Assembly (NCBI RefSeq): GCF_033283405.1
Contig: NZ_JAWMQR010000001.1
Location: forward strand, 310,001-374,000
Direction: 5' to 3'
DNA: 64,000 nt
Source of the DNA: Halioxenophilus sp033283405
GTDB taxonomy: Bacteria; Pseudomonadota; Gammaproteobacteria; Pseudomonadales; Cellvibrionaceae
Under the pieces are notes generated by a model. It was given only the letters and a program-made list of their open reading frames with translations, did not search any database and was not told the DNA's origin. Position 1 is the first letter of the stretch, and each line of letters opens with the position of its first letter. Positions 8,322-18,403 of this stretch are shown here, one piece after another. The position numbers and the translations under genes were made by a program.

Positions 8322-10517
8322 ATGACCACGTCAGGTATGATTGTTCAGTTTGGGCGTTTCCAGCTCGATAGTCGGTCACAGTTGCTATACAAGGATGGTG
8401 AAGAGCTCCCATTGGAGCCCAAGCTGATAGAGGTATTGCAATATTTGTTGGACCACAGGGACCGCTATGTCTCGTTAACCGAGTTGCATAACGCGGTTTG
8501 GGTCGGCCGAATTGTCACGGATACCGCTGTACGCAGAACGATCAGTAAATTACGCACTGCGCTGGAAGACGATGTCAATGAACCGGTTTACATTAAGTCC
8601 CTACCCAAACGTGGTTATCGCCTAATTGCTGAACTTGTCGAGCAAGAATATTCGGCCAATTCCACTTCGGACAGTTCCACTTCGGCGAGTACAGATGAGG
8701 CTTCGTCGACCGTCAATTTTTTGGACAATGTTGAACAAATAGCTCCGGCCGAGTCGAACACTCCCTCTTCTCATTCGGCTAGAAGCGCACCAAAACCGGT
8801 TAATTCGGCTATAATGCCGCTGTTACGTAAAAGTAATGCGGTCGCTGTTCTTTTTTTACTCGCACTGGGTGCGGTATTTATCTACCGGATAATAATTTTT
8901 AAATCGCATCCCAAGGATACACAGGCTGATTTGGTGCAGTCGGTTGAAGTGATCGATAGTTTGCCCTCCGAAAAATTATCTCTGGCGATATCGGATGATG
9001 GAAAATATCTGGCCTACAGTGCCCGAACCGATGTCCATCAGTCGCACCAGCTATTTATTCAGAATTTACACTCATCCGAAACCAAGCAGATTACTCACGG
9101 CGAAGATTATATCGGTGCCATTGAGTTTATTTTGGGTAACAAGGCCATTGCTTATACTGCGATCAACAAAAGTTCCACCGAACTGCGTATAGCCAGGCTT
9201 GATCGTGATACTCAAGATGAATCCCATGTGGTTGGTAAGAATTTCTTCACCATCACCAATTTGGAAGAGGACGATAATCCGGGCTATCTGTACGCCGCTA
9301 TTTTTAAAGATTCCAATACCTCCACTATTTATAAGCTCAATCTGAACACCGGTGAAACTCAGGAAGCCAGTTTCAGCGATAGGGCTGACACAATCGATAT
9401 ATTCATAGCCACCACGCCACTGGGGACCAAATACTCCTTTGTGCGCGGCACCCTACTGGAAAATAACCTATCCATATACGTATTTGACAAGCATACCGAC
9501 GCCCTTTTGAAAAAGATCAATTGGCAACCGTTGATACTTGATTTTCAGTGGCTGGACGAGAACCGATGCCTGATTCTGGATAAAGACAAGTTATCGATAC
9601 TCGATGTCAATACTTTGGATCAGACGGTTCTACTAGAGAATAGCTTTGAGCTCTACACCCATATTAAGGTGCTCTCTCCTGACCAGTTTTTGATATTGAG
9701 AGATAAGCCGGCGGAAAAGTTTGAGGTGCAGGTAAACCTGGATGATTTCAACGATCGTACAGAGCTGCCCCTGGGTGAGCTGGTATTGAGTTCCAGTTTC
9801 CACTTTAGCCCCAACAAGCGGTTTTGGGTTCAACAAGAGGCGATGGGCTATTCGTTGTATGAATACGATATTGAAACCGCCAGCTCGACGCTGTTACTTA
9901 ACAGCGATCAAAATATACACATCTTCGATCTGGATCCGCAGCGCCAGGCGCTGTTACTCTCGCTGAACGGACGTTTGGGTGTCTTCTACCGTCCCACTCA
10001 AGAGATCAAGTACATCACCAATCAATCGCAATTTGTCGAGGATGCCCGCTTTTATAAAGAGGGAGAGGGGATTCTTTACGGGGAGAAGCAGGTATCTGGT
10101 TGGCGAATTCGCTTTTTTGACCTGTTAGCCAATAAATCCACTCTTTTTCTGGACGGATTTCGATCAATCCGGGCCTATAACGACGCTTTTATCGCCGCCA
10201 AGGATGACGGTGAGCTCTATTTGATCAGTGGCGACCTGCTCAATGTTGAAGATCTGGGTATCCGGATCAGTTTCGAGTTTGTCATGTCTTGGAATTTGAT
10301 CGATGACTACCTCATCTGGAGCCAGATAAAGGGGGAGGACACGGTTATCACTGTGCGTGATTTGAATACCGGCAATACCACCCAACTTAGCGATATTGTC
10401 TCTCTCATGAACCCAACACTCTTCTTCGATCTACATGCGAAGACATTTTCATACCGCTCAAAGCGGCTTAACTATACCGATGTGCTGAAGGTGACCTTGC
10501 GTCCACAGCAACCTTAA
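8322..10517 (+). CDS. CadC/ToxR-like membrane-anchored winged-helix regulator
   Basis: A 731-aa one-component transmembrane regulator. Residues about 8-108 form an OmpR/PhoB-type winged helix-turn-helix (LEPKLIEVLQYLLDHRDRYV, TAVRRTISKLRTALEDD, YIKSLPKRGYRLIAE). A Ser/Thr-rich linker leads to one membrane helix (about 170-190, AVLFLLALGAVFIY). The remaining 540 residues should be periplasmic. They hold repeated 'ls.DGkylaYsa' / 'dl.tg...qlt' strands (for example LAISDDGKYLAYSARTD and RDLNTGNTTQLS), as in TolB/WD40-like beta-propellers. Such proteins bind DNA from the membrane and sense a periplasmic signal. The start ATG follows AGATTAGGA. It stands alone; its target is unknown but may be the small genes downstream. 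Confidence 0.88.
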   Translation: MTTSGMIVQFGRFQLDSRSQLLYKDGEELPLEPKLIEVLQYLLDHRDRYVSLTELHNAVWVGRIVTDTAVRRTISKLRTALEDDVNEPVYIKSLPKRGYRLIAELVEQEYSANSTSDSSTSASTDEASSTVNFLDNVEQIAPAESNTPSSHSARSAPKPVNSAIMPLLRKSNAVAVLFLLALGAVFIYRIIIFKSHPKDTQADLVQSVEVIDSLPSEKLSLAISDDGKYLAYSARTDVHQSHQLFIQNLHSSETKQITHGEDYIGAIEFILGNKAIAYTAINKSSTELRIARLDRDTQDESHVVGKNFFTITNLEEDDNPGYLYAAIFKDSNTSTIYKLNLNTGETQEASFSDRADTIDIFIATTPLGTKYSFVRGTLLENNLSIYVFDKHTDALLKKINWQPLILDFQWLDENRCLILDKDKLSILDVNTLDQTVLLENSFELYTHIKVLSPDQFLILRDKPAEKFEVQVNLDDFNDRTELPLGELVLSSSFHFSPNKRFWVQQEAMGYSLYEYDIETASSTLLLNSDQNIHIFDLDPQRQALLLSLNGRLGVFYRPTQEIKYITNQSQFVEDARFYKEGEGILYGEKQVSGWRIRFFDLLANKSTLFLDGFRSIRAYNDAFIAAKDDGELYLISGDLLNVEDLGIRISFEFVMSWNLIDDYLIWSQIKGEDTVITVRDLNTGNTTQLSDIVSLMNPTLFFDLHAKTFSYRSKRLNYTDVLKVTLRPQQP

Positions 10518-11267
10518 CCCTCGCTTACCTAACTGGCTCGCGCTAATAGGTTAGCCCCTCCCTCCCATATACGCTTGAGCATGACCGGTTATCGGGCTGC
10601 TCTAATTGGTCTCAAACTCCCTTTACCAGAACGCTTCTACCACGGTTGCTAATTCCGCTTGCCTCTTCTCTTGGCGCCTGTAATCACACTTTTCAAACTG
10701 CTTAAGGGACAGCTTGCTCACTAAGATGGCGCCAAATTCATCAGTAGCTATTGCTGGCTTTCCTAATTCCGACGCCACTCTTTTTTTAATGCTGGCCTTG
10801 GCTGTGCCTTTTTAAGCAGCCCAAAGCATTCACAGTACTGCTGGCAGGTTAGAAGGGCTATGCAAAGGGGGGGGGAATTTTGACCGATGGGAGTTAGAAA
10901 CGAGGGTTGCGTGCTGTGATGGATACGCGCAGAAAATAAAAATGTACTTAAAAAACAGTCGGTTACTGGTTGATTATCATAACCTAACAACATGGTCACA
11001 GTTTGGTTATGGTGTAACAGGCTGCTTGCTCAATAGTCTAGTTGTGAAGCCGATTCGGCGACAGTGTTAATACTGGCAGGTTATCGGTACGGCCAAAAGT
11101 CATTAGCTACTCTGCTTGATTTTTGCACAGTTTTCACACCTGCAGATTTGTCGGGCCCCATGTGCTTTTTCTGGTTATTACCTGAATACATGAGGCTCAC
11201 GACCTAAGAGGTCTGTTGGGTAAGCACGTTATCCCTATCAACTAATACTTATTCTGGAGTGTTAACT
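10518..11267. other. 750-bp intergenic region with a 9-G tract
   Basis: No supported gene. It contains a run of nine G (10867-10875), an inverted repeat CATAACC/GGTTATG (about 10979-11011) and a short palindrome at 11201-11213. It probably carries the promoter of the small peptide gene that follows. A 78-codon frame on the minus strand (10763-10999) has no ribosome-binding site or recognisable motif. Confidence 0.45.
11201..11213. promoter_or_regulatory. candidate operator palindrome upstream of the peptide gene
   Basis: GACCT-aag-AGGTC is a perfect 5-bp inverted repeat 55 bp before the ATG of the small secreted peptide. It could be a regulator site for the adjacent LuxR-type protein, but it is shorter than a classical 20-bp lux box, so this is a guess. 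Confidence 0.3.
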
Positions 11268-11486
11268 ATGAAGAATATCATTTGGAACCTGAGCCGCCTG
11301 ATTTGTAATGCCAAAACCACCGCAGTCTTGTCTGCATTAGTTTTGTCTATTGGCCTGACTGCACTCTCTTCCGCTGGCGATGAACAGGCGGATTCCACCA
11401 GTAAGACCGCCAGCACCTCAGGTGTGAGTGGTACCACCTTGTCGACGCTGCCGTGCACCTCTCGTGTTTGTGGAGGCCGAATCTAG
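11268..11486 (+). CDS. small secreted peptide precursor candidate, two C-terminal Cys
   Basis: A 72-aa protein that I do not recognise. The start ATG 11268 has TGGAG 8-13 bases upstream. The N-terminus (MKNIIWNLSRLICNAK) is basic and is followed by a hydrophobic stretch (about 17-36, TTAVLSALVLSIGLTALSSA) with a plausible signal-peptidase site before GDEQ. The mature part would be about 36 residues: a Ser/Thr-rich segment ending in LPCTSRVCGGRI, with two cysteines four residues apart. It could be a secreted signal, a bacteriocin-like peptide or a surface micro-protein; no modification or transport enzyme lies beside it. The next gene on the same strand, 79 bp on, is a LuxR-type regulator. Confidence 0.62.
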   Translation: MKNIIWNLSRLICNAKTTAVLSALVLSIGLTALSSAGDEQADSTSKTASTSGVSGTTLSTLPCTSRVCGGRI

Positions 11487-11565
11487 GCAAACCGGTTGGG
11501 GGCCTGTGTGCGGGCCCGATTTTTACTGATTGTTGTTTAGTACTTCCAGCAAGGAGGAGTCACTG

Positions 11566-12213
11566 ATGGAGGCTTTAGAGCGTTTTATCAGGCAATTCGA
11601 GGCGATCGTGGATACCGCCAGCTTACAAAAAACTTTAGAAGACATGAGCTCACTCCTGCACTATACGAGTTGCTACATAGTCACTATTGACGACACCGGC
11701 GATCAGCCTATGTTGGAGCAGCCGGTGGGCGTAGTGTCGCCATTTATGAAGAATTGGCTGATTACCATGATTGATCCCTTACTGGATGCGCTGAAAAGTA
11801 ATCCTTCACCTTACTACACAGCCCGTCTCCCTTCGGAGGAGCAGCCTGTACCCAATGCCTTTGCGTTGCCGTTGGGCTCCAACACGCTGATCAGAAGTAT
11901 TCTACTGGTAGAGTTACCTGTTGGAGTCCCGGCAATCGTACTGGAGAAGGTTTCCTGGTTTTGGCTCATTTTAGGGCACTATGCCTTTAAGGCTTACGAC
12001 CGGGTGTGTGAAGAACAGTCGGTTCCCTTTACCAAGCGGGAAGTGGAGTGTATTCGCTGGGTCTCGAAGGGTAAAACCTCCTGGGAAGTGAGCAAAATAT
12101 TGGGTGTGAGTGAGCGGACCGTGAACTTCCACATTCAGAACTGTATGAAAAAAACCAACAGTGTTAACCGACAGCAAGTGATTTCAAAATGCCTGTTAGG
12201 GGGCATCATCTAG
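11566..12213 (+). CDS. LuxR-type transcriptional regulator
   Basis: A 215-aa regulator. The ATG at 11566 is chosen for the strong AAGGAGGAG ribosome-binding site 8-16 bases upstream. The C-terminal domain is a classic LuxR/FixJ helix-turn-helix (about 155-212): FTKREVECIRWVSKGKTSWE, VSKILGVSERTVNFHIQN, NRQQVISK. The N-terminal ~150 residues occupy the place of the acyl-homoserine-lactone-binding domain, but I do not see the usual conserved Trp/Tyr/Asp pattern, and there is no synthase gene nearby. It is best described as a divergent LuxR solo with an unknown ligand. It sits between a secreted peptide gene and a 58-aa ORF on the same strand, which suggests a shared function. Confidence 0.85.
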   Translation: MEALERFIRQFEAIVDTASLQKTLEDMSSLLHYTSCYIVTIDDTGDQPMLEQPVGVVSPFMKNWLITMIDPLLDALKSNPSPYYTARLPSEEQPVPNAFALPLGSNTLIRSILLVELPVGVPAIVLEKVSWFWLILGHYAFKAYDRVCEEQSVPFTKREVECIRWVSKGKTSWEVSKILGVSERTVNFHIQNCMKKTNSVNRQQVISKCLLGGII

Positions 12214-12238
12214 CTGGTCAAACTGGAGCGAACAGTTT

Positions 12239-12415
12239 ATGAACATATGCAGAGTTAGCGAAATATTTTCAGAAAATGCCGCCAACGAGGATCAGGCGGT
12301 GCCGCTGGAGATCCAATTGTTGGTAGAGTTATCCGACCTGGTTGGCAAACCGGATGCGGATTACCTTCTTCACTCTCAGGTTGCTGAGGAAATGGGCTGC
12401 AAACAAGCGGTTTAG
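12239..12415 (+). CDS. 58-aa small acidic protein, unknown
   Basis: A short frame 25 bp after the LuxR-type gene, with CTGGAG about 10 bases before its ATG. The product begins MNICRVSEIFSENAANEDQA and continues with an amphipathic region (PLEIQLLVELSDLVGKPDAD). It is acidic and has no signal peptide or membrane helix. No family is recognised. Its tight spacing and ribosome-binding site argue for a real gene co-transcribed with the regulator, but length alone cannot exclude chance. Confidence 0.5.
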   Translation: MNICRVSEIFSENAANEDQAVPLEIQLLVELSDLVGKPDADYLLHSQVAEEMGCKQAV

Positions 12416-12765
12416 CCGCAGCCTTTCTCTGCCTCTAATAGCGCTTTAGACTGCCGCACCCGCCCAGGCGTGATTATGGGTGGGCCGGGTGGCCGTTAGG
12501 CGAGCGTTTGGCGGAGTTACCAATCTTAAACCACGTCGTTGGTTATCTCTTCCGGCGTGGAACCTGGACGTTCTTCGCGTCGTCACTACCTCCAATTTGG
12601 GAATCTTCCCGCTGTTTACTGATCTCACCTCTGCAATGCCGAAATGTTCGGTCGTAGAGTTCACCCTATCTTCATGTTATAAATCCACAATTGGCTTGGG
12701 GATGCTCACCGTAGGGCATATTCCAACCGGGTTGTTGATCGTTAATCTGCATTGTTGGCTGTGAG
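12416..12765. promoter_or_regulatory. upstream region of the V-ATPase operon
   Basis: 350 bp between the small ORF and the B-subunit gene, likely carrying the operon promoter. A 94-codon frame inside it (12480-12764) lacks any family features and is probably chance. I cannot assign a clear -35/-10 pair. Confidence 0.4.
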
Positions 12766-14136
<1,371 letters not shown>

Positions 14137-14141
14137 CTACT

Positions 14142-14747
14142 ATGGCCCGCTTGCTGCTGTCCAAAGCAACTCTCGCCAAGGAGAAGAGCAGCCTCTCTTC
14201 CTACCAACGGTTTCTGCCGGCGCTGGATATGAAACGGCAGCAGCTGCGGATCGCGGTTAAGAGTGCCGAACGCAGTAAACGAGAGCTGACAATAGAGCTG
14301 GAGTCGCTAAAACGCAGTGTCGCCGACCATATTCCCATGTTGTCCAATCGCCGGGTTGAGCTCTCCCAATTGGTTACCGTCAAGCAGGTAAATTGGCAGG
14401 TGAAAAACATTGCTGGTTGTCGTGTGCCAGAGGTGGCGCAAATTGAAATGGTTCGAGCACAGCCAGCGGCCTTGGCCAAACCCCATTGGTTTTTACCCTT
14501 GCAGTTGCTGGTGGAGCAGGCACTGCGCTTGGAAATAGCGCTCTCTGCGGCCGATCAACAGATCGAGCGGTTAAGCGCTGCTTTAGTAAAGATCACTCAG
14601 CGGGTCAATTTGTTTGATAAGGTGCTTATTCCCAAAACAGAGGCCAATATCAAGCGTATTCAGATCTATCTTGGTGATCGTGAACGGGAGGCGGTAGTCA
14701 CCTCGAAGATTGCCAAAAAAAGGCATGCCGCCGGGCAGCTGGACTAA
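14142..14747 (+). CDS. V/A-type ATP synthase subunit D
   Basis: The central-stalk rotor subunit of V1, 201 aa. It has the expected two long antiparallel helices: an N-terminal one (LLLSKATLAKEKSSLSSYQR onward) and a C-terminal one (AALVKITQRVNLFDKVLIPK, then IKRIQIYLGDREREAVVTSK). The motif 'RVNLFDKVLIPKT' near the C-terminus is a hallmark of subunit D, which couples ATP hydrolysis in A3B3 to the membrane ring. It is placed 5 bp after B and 14 bp before I. Confidence 0.92.
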   Translation: MARLLLSKATLAKEKSSLSSYQRFLPALDMKRQQLRIAVKSAERSKRELTIELESLKRSVADHIPMLSNRRVELSQLVTVKQVNWQVKNIAGCRVPEVAQIEMVRAQPAALAKPHWFLPLQLLVEQALRLEIALSAADQQIERLSAALVKITQRVNLFDKVLIPKTEANIKRIQIYLGDREREAVVTSKIAKKRHAAGQLD

Positions 14748-14761
14748 TATCGAATTTCCCA

Positions 14762-16573
14762 ATGACCATTGCACGCCTTAACAAGATTACCATTGCCGGA
14801 ACCAGCGACTGTTGTGGGCAGGTGGTGTCGGCGCTGCAAAGTTTTGGGCAACTGCATATTATTGATGCCCAGCGTGAACCTCCTCCCGGCCAGGAGGAGA
14901 TAGTCACGCGGGATAAACAGGCCGAGTCTGCCATGTTGTTTCTACAAGGCAGCAAATACAAACGTCGGCCTTTAACATCGCCTAAAAATTTCGATTTTCA
15001 GGCAGTGGTTGCCGAAGCTTTGGCGATAAAGCAGGAATTACGTTCGGTTGAGGATCGCCTGGGCGAAGTGCTGGAGCGGATTGTTCGGGTAACCCCATGG
15101 GGGGATTTCTCATTTCCGCCTGATCAGTACGTCGAACATTTCCGTTTCTGGTTTTATCTGCTGCCGGTGGCCAAGCGTAATGCATTGGATAAAATTGACC
15201 TGCCCTGGCAGATAGTTGGGCGTTCCAGCACACGTCTTTACGTAGTGGTGATCTGCCAGAATGAACCCGTGGCCGATCTGTTGCCAGTGGCCCGCGAACA
15301 TCTGGGCTCGAAACCGCTTCAGCAATTGCAGCAGGAGCATGAGCAGTTTGAGAGCCGCCGTGATGAGCTATTGGCGGAGCGAGAGGCGTTAACTCGTTAC
15401 CTCTACCTGATGCGGGTTCATATGGTCAAGGCCAATAACCGGGCACATTACCACTACGTGCTCCAGCAAACTCAGCAACACTCCGGCTTTTTTACTCTGC
15501 AGGCGTGGCTGCCAGAAGCGCAACTGGATGAACTACGGCGGTGTTCTGAAGAGCATCGGTTCGCTTTCATCGCTGAACGCCCCACACATCAGGATAACCC
15601 GCCAACCCTGCTGCAGCCCCAGCGCGGATTTGCCTCCGGTGCCTCTCTGGCGGCTATCTACCAAACACCCGGCTATCATGGCTGGGATCCCTCGGCGCAC
15701 CTCTATTTCAGCTTCTCGCTCTTTTTTGCCATGATCCTATCGGATGCGGGTTACGGTTTGTTACTGGCCTTGGCGCTGCTGATATTCTGGCAGCGTTTGG
15801 GGGCTAGCCCTTTGGGTACCCGGCTGCGAACTCTGTTCCGTTTTATGGTTGGGGCTGCCGTTGCCTGGGGAGTAATTGTCGGTAGCTATTTTGGCTATGG
15901 GCCGCCGGCAAACACCATTCTGGCGAGTCTTAACTGGGTAAACTTGACGGACCACAATTTGATGATGCGCCTCTCGATCGGGGTGGGCATTTTGCACATC
16001 ATCATTGCCAATATCACCTATGTTTGGGTGCATCGTCGGCGCCTGCAGGGTGGAGTTGCAAAACTGGGCTGGTTGCTGTTGGCAGTCTCCGGCTACGGCT
16101 GGTGGTTGATGAGCGATACGCAATTTGTCTCAGCGTTGTTGCAGCAAGCCACTGTCGCAGGCTTGGCAACCGGTGCCGCAATTGTGCTGTTGGGCAGCGG
16201 AGCACGGGCCTACAGTAGCGTTAAAGCAACGTTGTTAAATCTGGCCTCTGGGCTGATGGCGTTGACCAACCTGACCAAACTCTTTGGCGATGCCCTCAGC
16301 TATATGCGTCTATTTGCTCTTGGCTTGGCGAGCGCATCGTTGGCGATCACCTTTAATCAGCTGGCCGCACCCGAATTTAGTGCCGGTGGGTTTGGCTTTA
16401 TCACTGGCGGTATTATTTTTCTGCTGGGCCACATCGTGAATCTGGCGTTGGGCATTATGGGCGGTGTGGTGCACGGCTTGCGTTTAAATTTCATTGAATT
16501 CTACAACTGGGGTGAGCCAGGCGAGGGCTATGTGTTTACGCCATTTGAGATTAAGGAAGTGGGTTATGAATGA
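14762..16573 (+). CDS. V/A-type ATP synthase subunit I (a-subunit)
   Basis: The membrane stator subunit, 603 aa. The N-terminal ~310 residues are a cytoplasmic arm with coiled-coil stretches (LQQEHEQFESRRDELLAERE). The C-terminal half has about seven membrane helices, beginning with LYFSFSLFFAMILSDAGYG. The segment DALSYMRLFALGLASASLA contains the Arg expected to face the carboxylates of the rotating K ring. It forms the ion path with subunit K, whose ATG overlaps its end by 8 nt. Confidence 0.93.
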   Translation: MTIARLNKITIAGTSDCCGQVVSALQSFGQLHIIDAQREPPPGQEEIVTRDKQAESAMLFLQGSKYKRRPLTSPKNFDFQAVVAEALAIKQELRSVEDRLGEVLERIVRVTPWGDFSFPPDQYVEHFRFWFYLLPVAKRNALDKIDLPWQIVGRSSTRLYVVVICQNEPVADLLPVAREHLGSKPLQQLQQEHEQFESRRDELLAEREALTRYLYLMRVHMVKANNRAHYHYVLQQTQQHSGFFTLQAWLPEAQLDELRRCSEEHRFAFIAERPTHQDNPPTLLQPQRGFASGASLAAIYQTPGYHGWDPSAHLYFSFSLFFAMILSDAGYGLLLALALLIFWQRLGASPLGTRLRTLFRFMVGAAVAWGVIVGSYFGYGPPANTILASLNWVNLTDHNLMMRLSIGVGILHIIIANITYVWVHRRRLQGGVAKLGWLLLAVSGYGWWLMSDTQFVSALLQQATVAGLATGAAIVLLGSGARAYSSVKATLLNLASGLMALTNLTKLFGDALSYMRLFALGLASASLAITFNQLAAPEFSAGGFGFITGGIIFLLGHIVNLALGIMGGVVHGLRLNFIEFYNWGEPGEGYVFTPFEIKEVGYE

Positions 16574-17018
16574 GTTGATTTTGGGCTTGGGCTGGTTTGG
16601 GGTTTTCGCTCCCGTGGCACTGGGTGCTATAGGCAGTGTGCTGGGTTGTAGTGTCGCCGGCCAGGCGGCACTCGGGGCAATGATGGAAACCGACAGCGGC
16701 TACGGCCGATTTATTGGCTTATCGGTGCTGCCCTCGACCTTTGTCATTTACGGTATTGTGCTGATGTTTGCTTTTCAAGGGCAGGTGACACCGGCAACCA
16801 GCAGCGGCCTGTTGGCGATTGGTTTTTTATCGGGGCTTACTTTGCTTTATACCGCCTATTGGCAGGGGCGTTTATGCGTCTCAGCCATTAATGCCATTAA
16901 AGAGAAACCGGAACTGTTCGGTTTGTCGATTACCCCCCTGGCTATCGTCGAGGGCTTTGGGGTGTTTGTGTTTATCTTTGCCCTGGTATTGTCGAGTTCG
17001 CTGTCGGTAGGAGGCTAA
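16566..17018 (+). CDS. V/A-type ATP synthase subunit K (c-ring proteolipid)
   Basis: A 150-aa double-hairpin proteolipid with four membrane helices. I start it at ATG 16566, inside the end of the I gene (8-nt overlap). The ion-binding carboxylate is Glu129 in LAIVEGFGVFVF. Compared from memory with the Na+-binding NtpK of Enterococcus hirae (Leu61, Thr64, Gln65, Gln110, Glu139), this protein keeps Leu55, Thr58, Gln100 and Glu129 but has Phe59 in place of Gln65 (LPSTFVIYG versus LPGTQGLYG). Ion specificity, Na+ or H+, is therefore uncertain. The first hairpin lacks a carboxylate, as in other V-type rings. Confidence 0.92.
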   Translation: MNELILGLGWFGVFAPVALGAIGSVLGCSVAGQAALGAMMETDSGYGRFIGLSVLPSTFVIYGIVLMFAFQGQVTPATSSGLLAIGFLSGLTLLYTAYWQGRLCVSAINAIKEKPELFGLSITPLAIVEGFGVFVFIFALVLSSSLSVGG

Positions 17019-17020
17019 CC

Positions 17021-17707
17021 ATGAAAGATCATCCCGATAGAGTTGCCTCTGGCATAGATGCCCTGGTTGAACGTTTGCGCCGGGAAGGGGTAGAGGCGGC
17101 ACAAACCGAGTCTGCAAAAATTGTTGAACAGGCCAAGCAGCAGGCGGTGGCTATTGTTGCCGAGGCCAAGGCTCGTGCGGAGCAGGAGCTGAAGCAAGCC
17201 CAGGAGCAAATTGCACTGGAAAAACGAGCGGCAACCGATGCCCTGCAAATTGCCTATCGCGATCTGATTTTGGAGCTCAAAAGCCATCTGCTGAGTCGCT
17301 TTTCTGAGGATGTCGAACGCCTGGTTAGAACTACAGTCGAGCAACCCGACCTGTTGCGGCAACTGGTATTGGCGACGGTCGGGCGAATTGTCGACGATGC
17401 CAATCTTGGCACTGAGTCCGAAGTGGAGCTGGCGCTACCGCCCGAGGTGTTGGACATTGATGACATCACCCACGATCCAGACAGCGCCAGCCGTGGCCTG
17501 TTGGCCGATTTTGTGTTCGCGGTGCAGGGCAAAATTTTACGGGAAGGGGTCAGTTTTAAGGCGGGTGATGAGTCCCAGGCGGGTATTACCCTGCGATTAA
17601 AAAATGACGGCATAGAGGTGGATGTTACCGATAAAGCCATTGCCGACCTGTTGTTGAAATACCTCAACCCCAGGTTTCGCGCGGTATTGGACGGTATCAT
17701 TCATTAG
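17021..17707 (+). CDS. V/A-type ATP synthase subunit E
   Basis: The peripheral-stalk subunit, 228 aa. The N-terminal half is a long charged helix (residues about 15-95, rich in Ala/Glu/Lys/Gln, e.g. AKQQAVAIVAEAKARAEQEL). The C-terminal globular domain ends with ITLRLKNDGIEVDVTDKAIA and YLNPRFRAVLDGIIH, typical of bacterial E subunits. It carries the ribosome-binding site TAGGAGG 6 bases before the ATG. It begins 2 bp after K and ends 2 bp before the DUF2764 gene. No separate G/H stalk gene is visible. Confidence 0.87.
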   Translation: MKDHPDRVASGIDALVERLRREGVEAAQTESAKIVEQAKQQAVAIVAEAKARAEQELKQAQEQIALEKRAATDALQIAYRDLILELKSHLLSRFSEDVERLVRTTVEQPDLLRQLVLATVGRIVDDANLGTESEVELALPPEVLDIDDITHDPDSASRGLLADFVFAVQGKILREGVSFKAGDESQAGITLRLKNDGIEVDVTDKAIADLLLKYLNPRFRAVLDGIIH

Positions 17708-17709
17708 CC

Positions 17710-18393
17710 ATGTTTGCCCGTGATCAATATATTCAGTTATTGGCAAGCTTGCCGCAGTTCGCACCGCTCTTCTCTGCTAAACAGACGCCATTATCCCGCC
17801 TGAAGCTGGATCGCCGGCTGAAAATGTTAACCGCTGAGGACCAGCAGCGCCTGCAAAAAATTGAGCGGTTGTTAGAGTGGGATGAGTTATCACTGAGTGT
17901 CGATAACGAAACAGTGAGCCGGAATTTTCACGATTTTTTAAGCAGTGAAGCTGATCCCCAGGTTATTGATATAGTCACCAGCCGGCTCGATATACGCACG
18001 CTGGTGGCGGCTCTGGTGCAAAGGGCCAACGATCAGTTGCTCTCCGGGAATTGGACCGCCAGTCGGTTAAAAAGCACGATTGAACGCCACTGGCTTGAGC
18101 CGACCTTTCATCTCGAACACCGTTTTCCCTGGTTGACCAGTGCTCAAAGCTCCGTTCGGGCGAAGGATTACTTTCGCCTGGAGGCCCTGCTGTTTGAGCA
18201 GGCCTGGCAAACCCTGCGTCGGCATCCGGCGCGCTGGCACTACGGCTTTTGCAGCGTGGTGCTTTATGTCTTGCAGTGGGATCTGGTCTCGCGTTGGGTC
18301 AGTTACGATCAACCGTCCGCCCGCCAGCGTTTCGATGAGTTGCTGGCCCAATGCCTGGCGCTCAATCCCATAACCCAACAGATCAATATTTAA
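17710..18393 (+). CDS. V-ATPase-associated DUF2764 protein
   Basis: A 227-aa protein starting YIQLLASLPQFAPLFSAKQT, which resembles the start of the DUF2764 family ('yyLvasLP.l.f'). Members accompany subunit E in Bacteroidetes- and Chlamydia-type V-ATPase operons and are thought to replace the canonical subunit C at the rotor/peripheral-stalk junction. The region is helical, with aromatic residues toward the C-terminus (HYGFCSVVLYVLQWDLVSRW). It begins 2 bp after E. The assignment rests on the N-terminal pattern plus position; the function as C-equivalent is inference. The operon has no other C or F gene. Confidence 0.72.
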   Translation: MFARDQYIQLLASLPQFAPLFSAKQTPLSRLKLDRRLKMLTAEDQQRLQKIERLLEWDELSLSVDNETVSRNFHDFLSSEADPQVIDIVTSRLDIRTLVAALVQRANDQLLSGNWTASRLKSTIERHWLEPTFHLEHRFPWLTSAQSSVRAKDYFRLEALLFEQAWQTLRRHPARWHYGFCSVVLYVLQWDLVSRWVSYDQPSARQRFDELLAQCLALNPITQQINI

Positions 18394-18403
18394 GGTGGTA
18401 GCG

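Noticed and set aside
10763..10999. 78-codon minus-strand frame across the G tract
   Set aside because: No ribosome-binding site or family features; the frame crosses a homopolymer.
12480..12764. 94-codon frame just before the V-ATPase B gene
   Set aside because: It overlaps the likely promoter region; composition unlike neighbouring genes; no motif.
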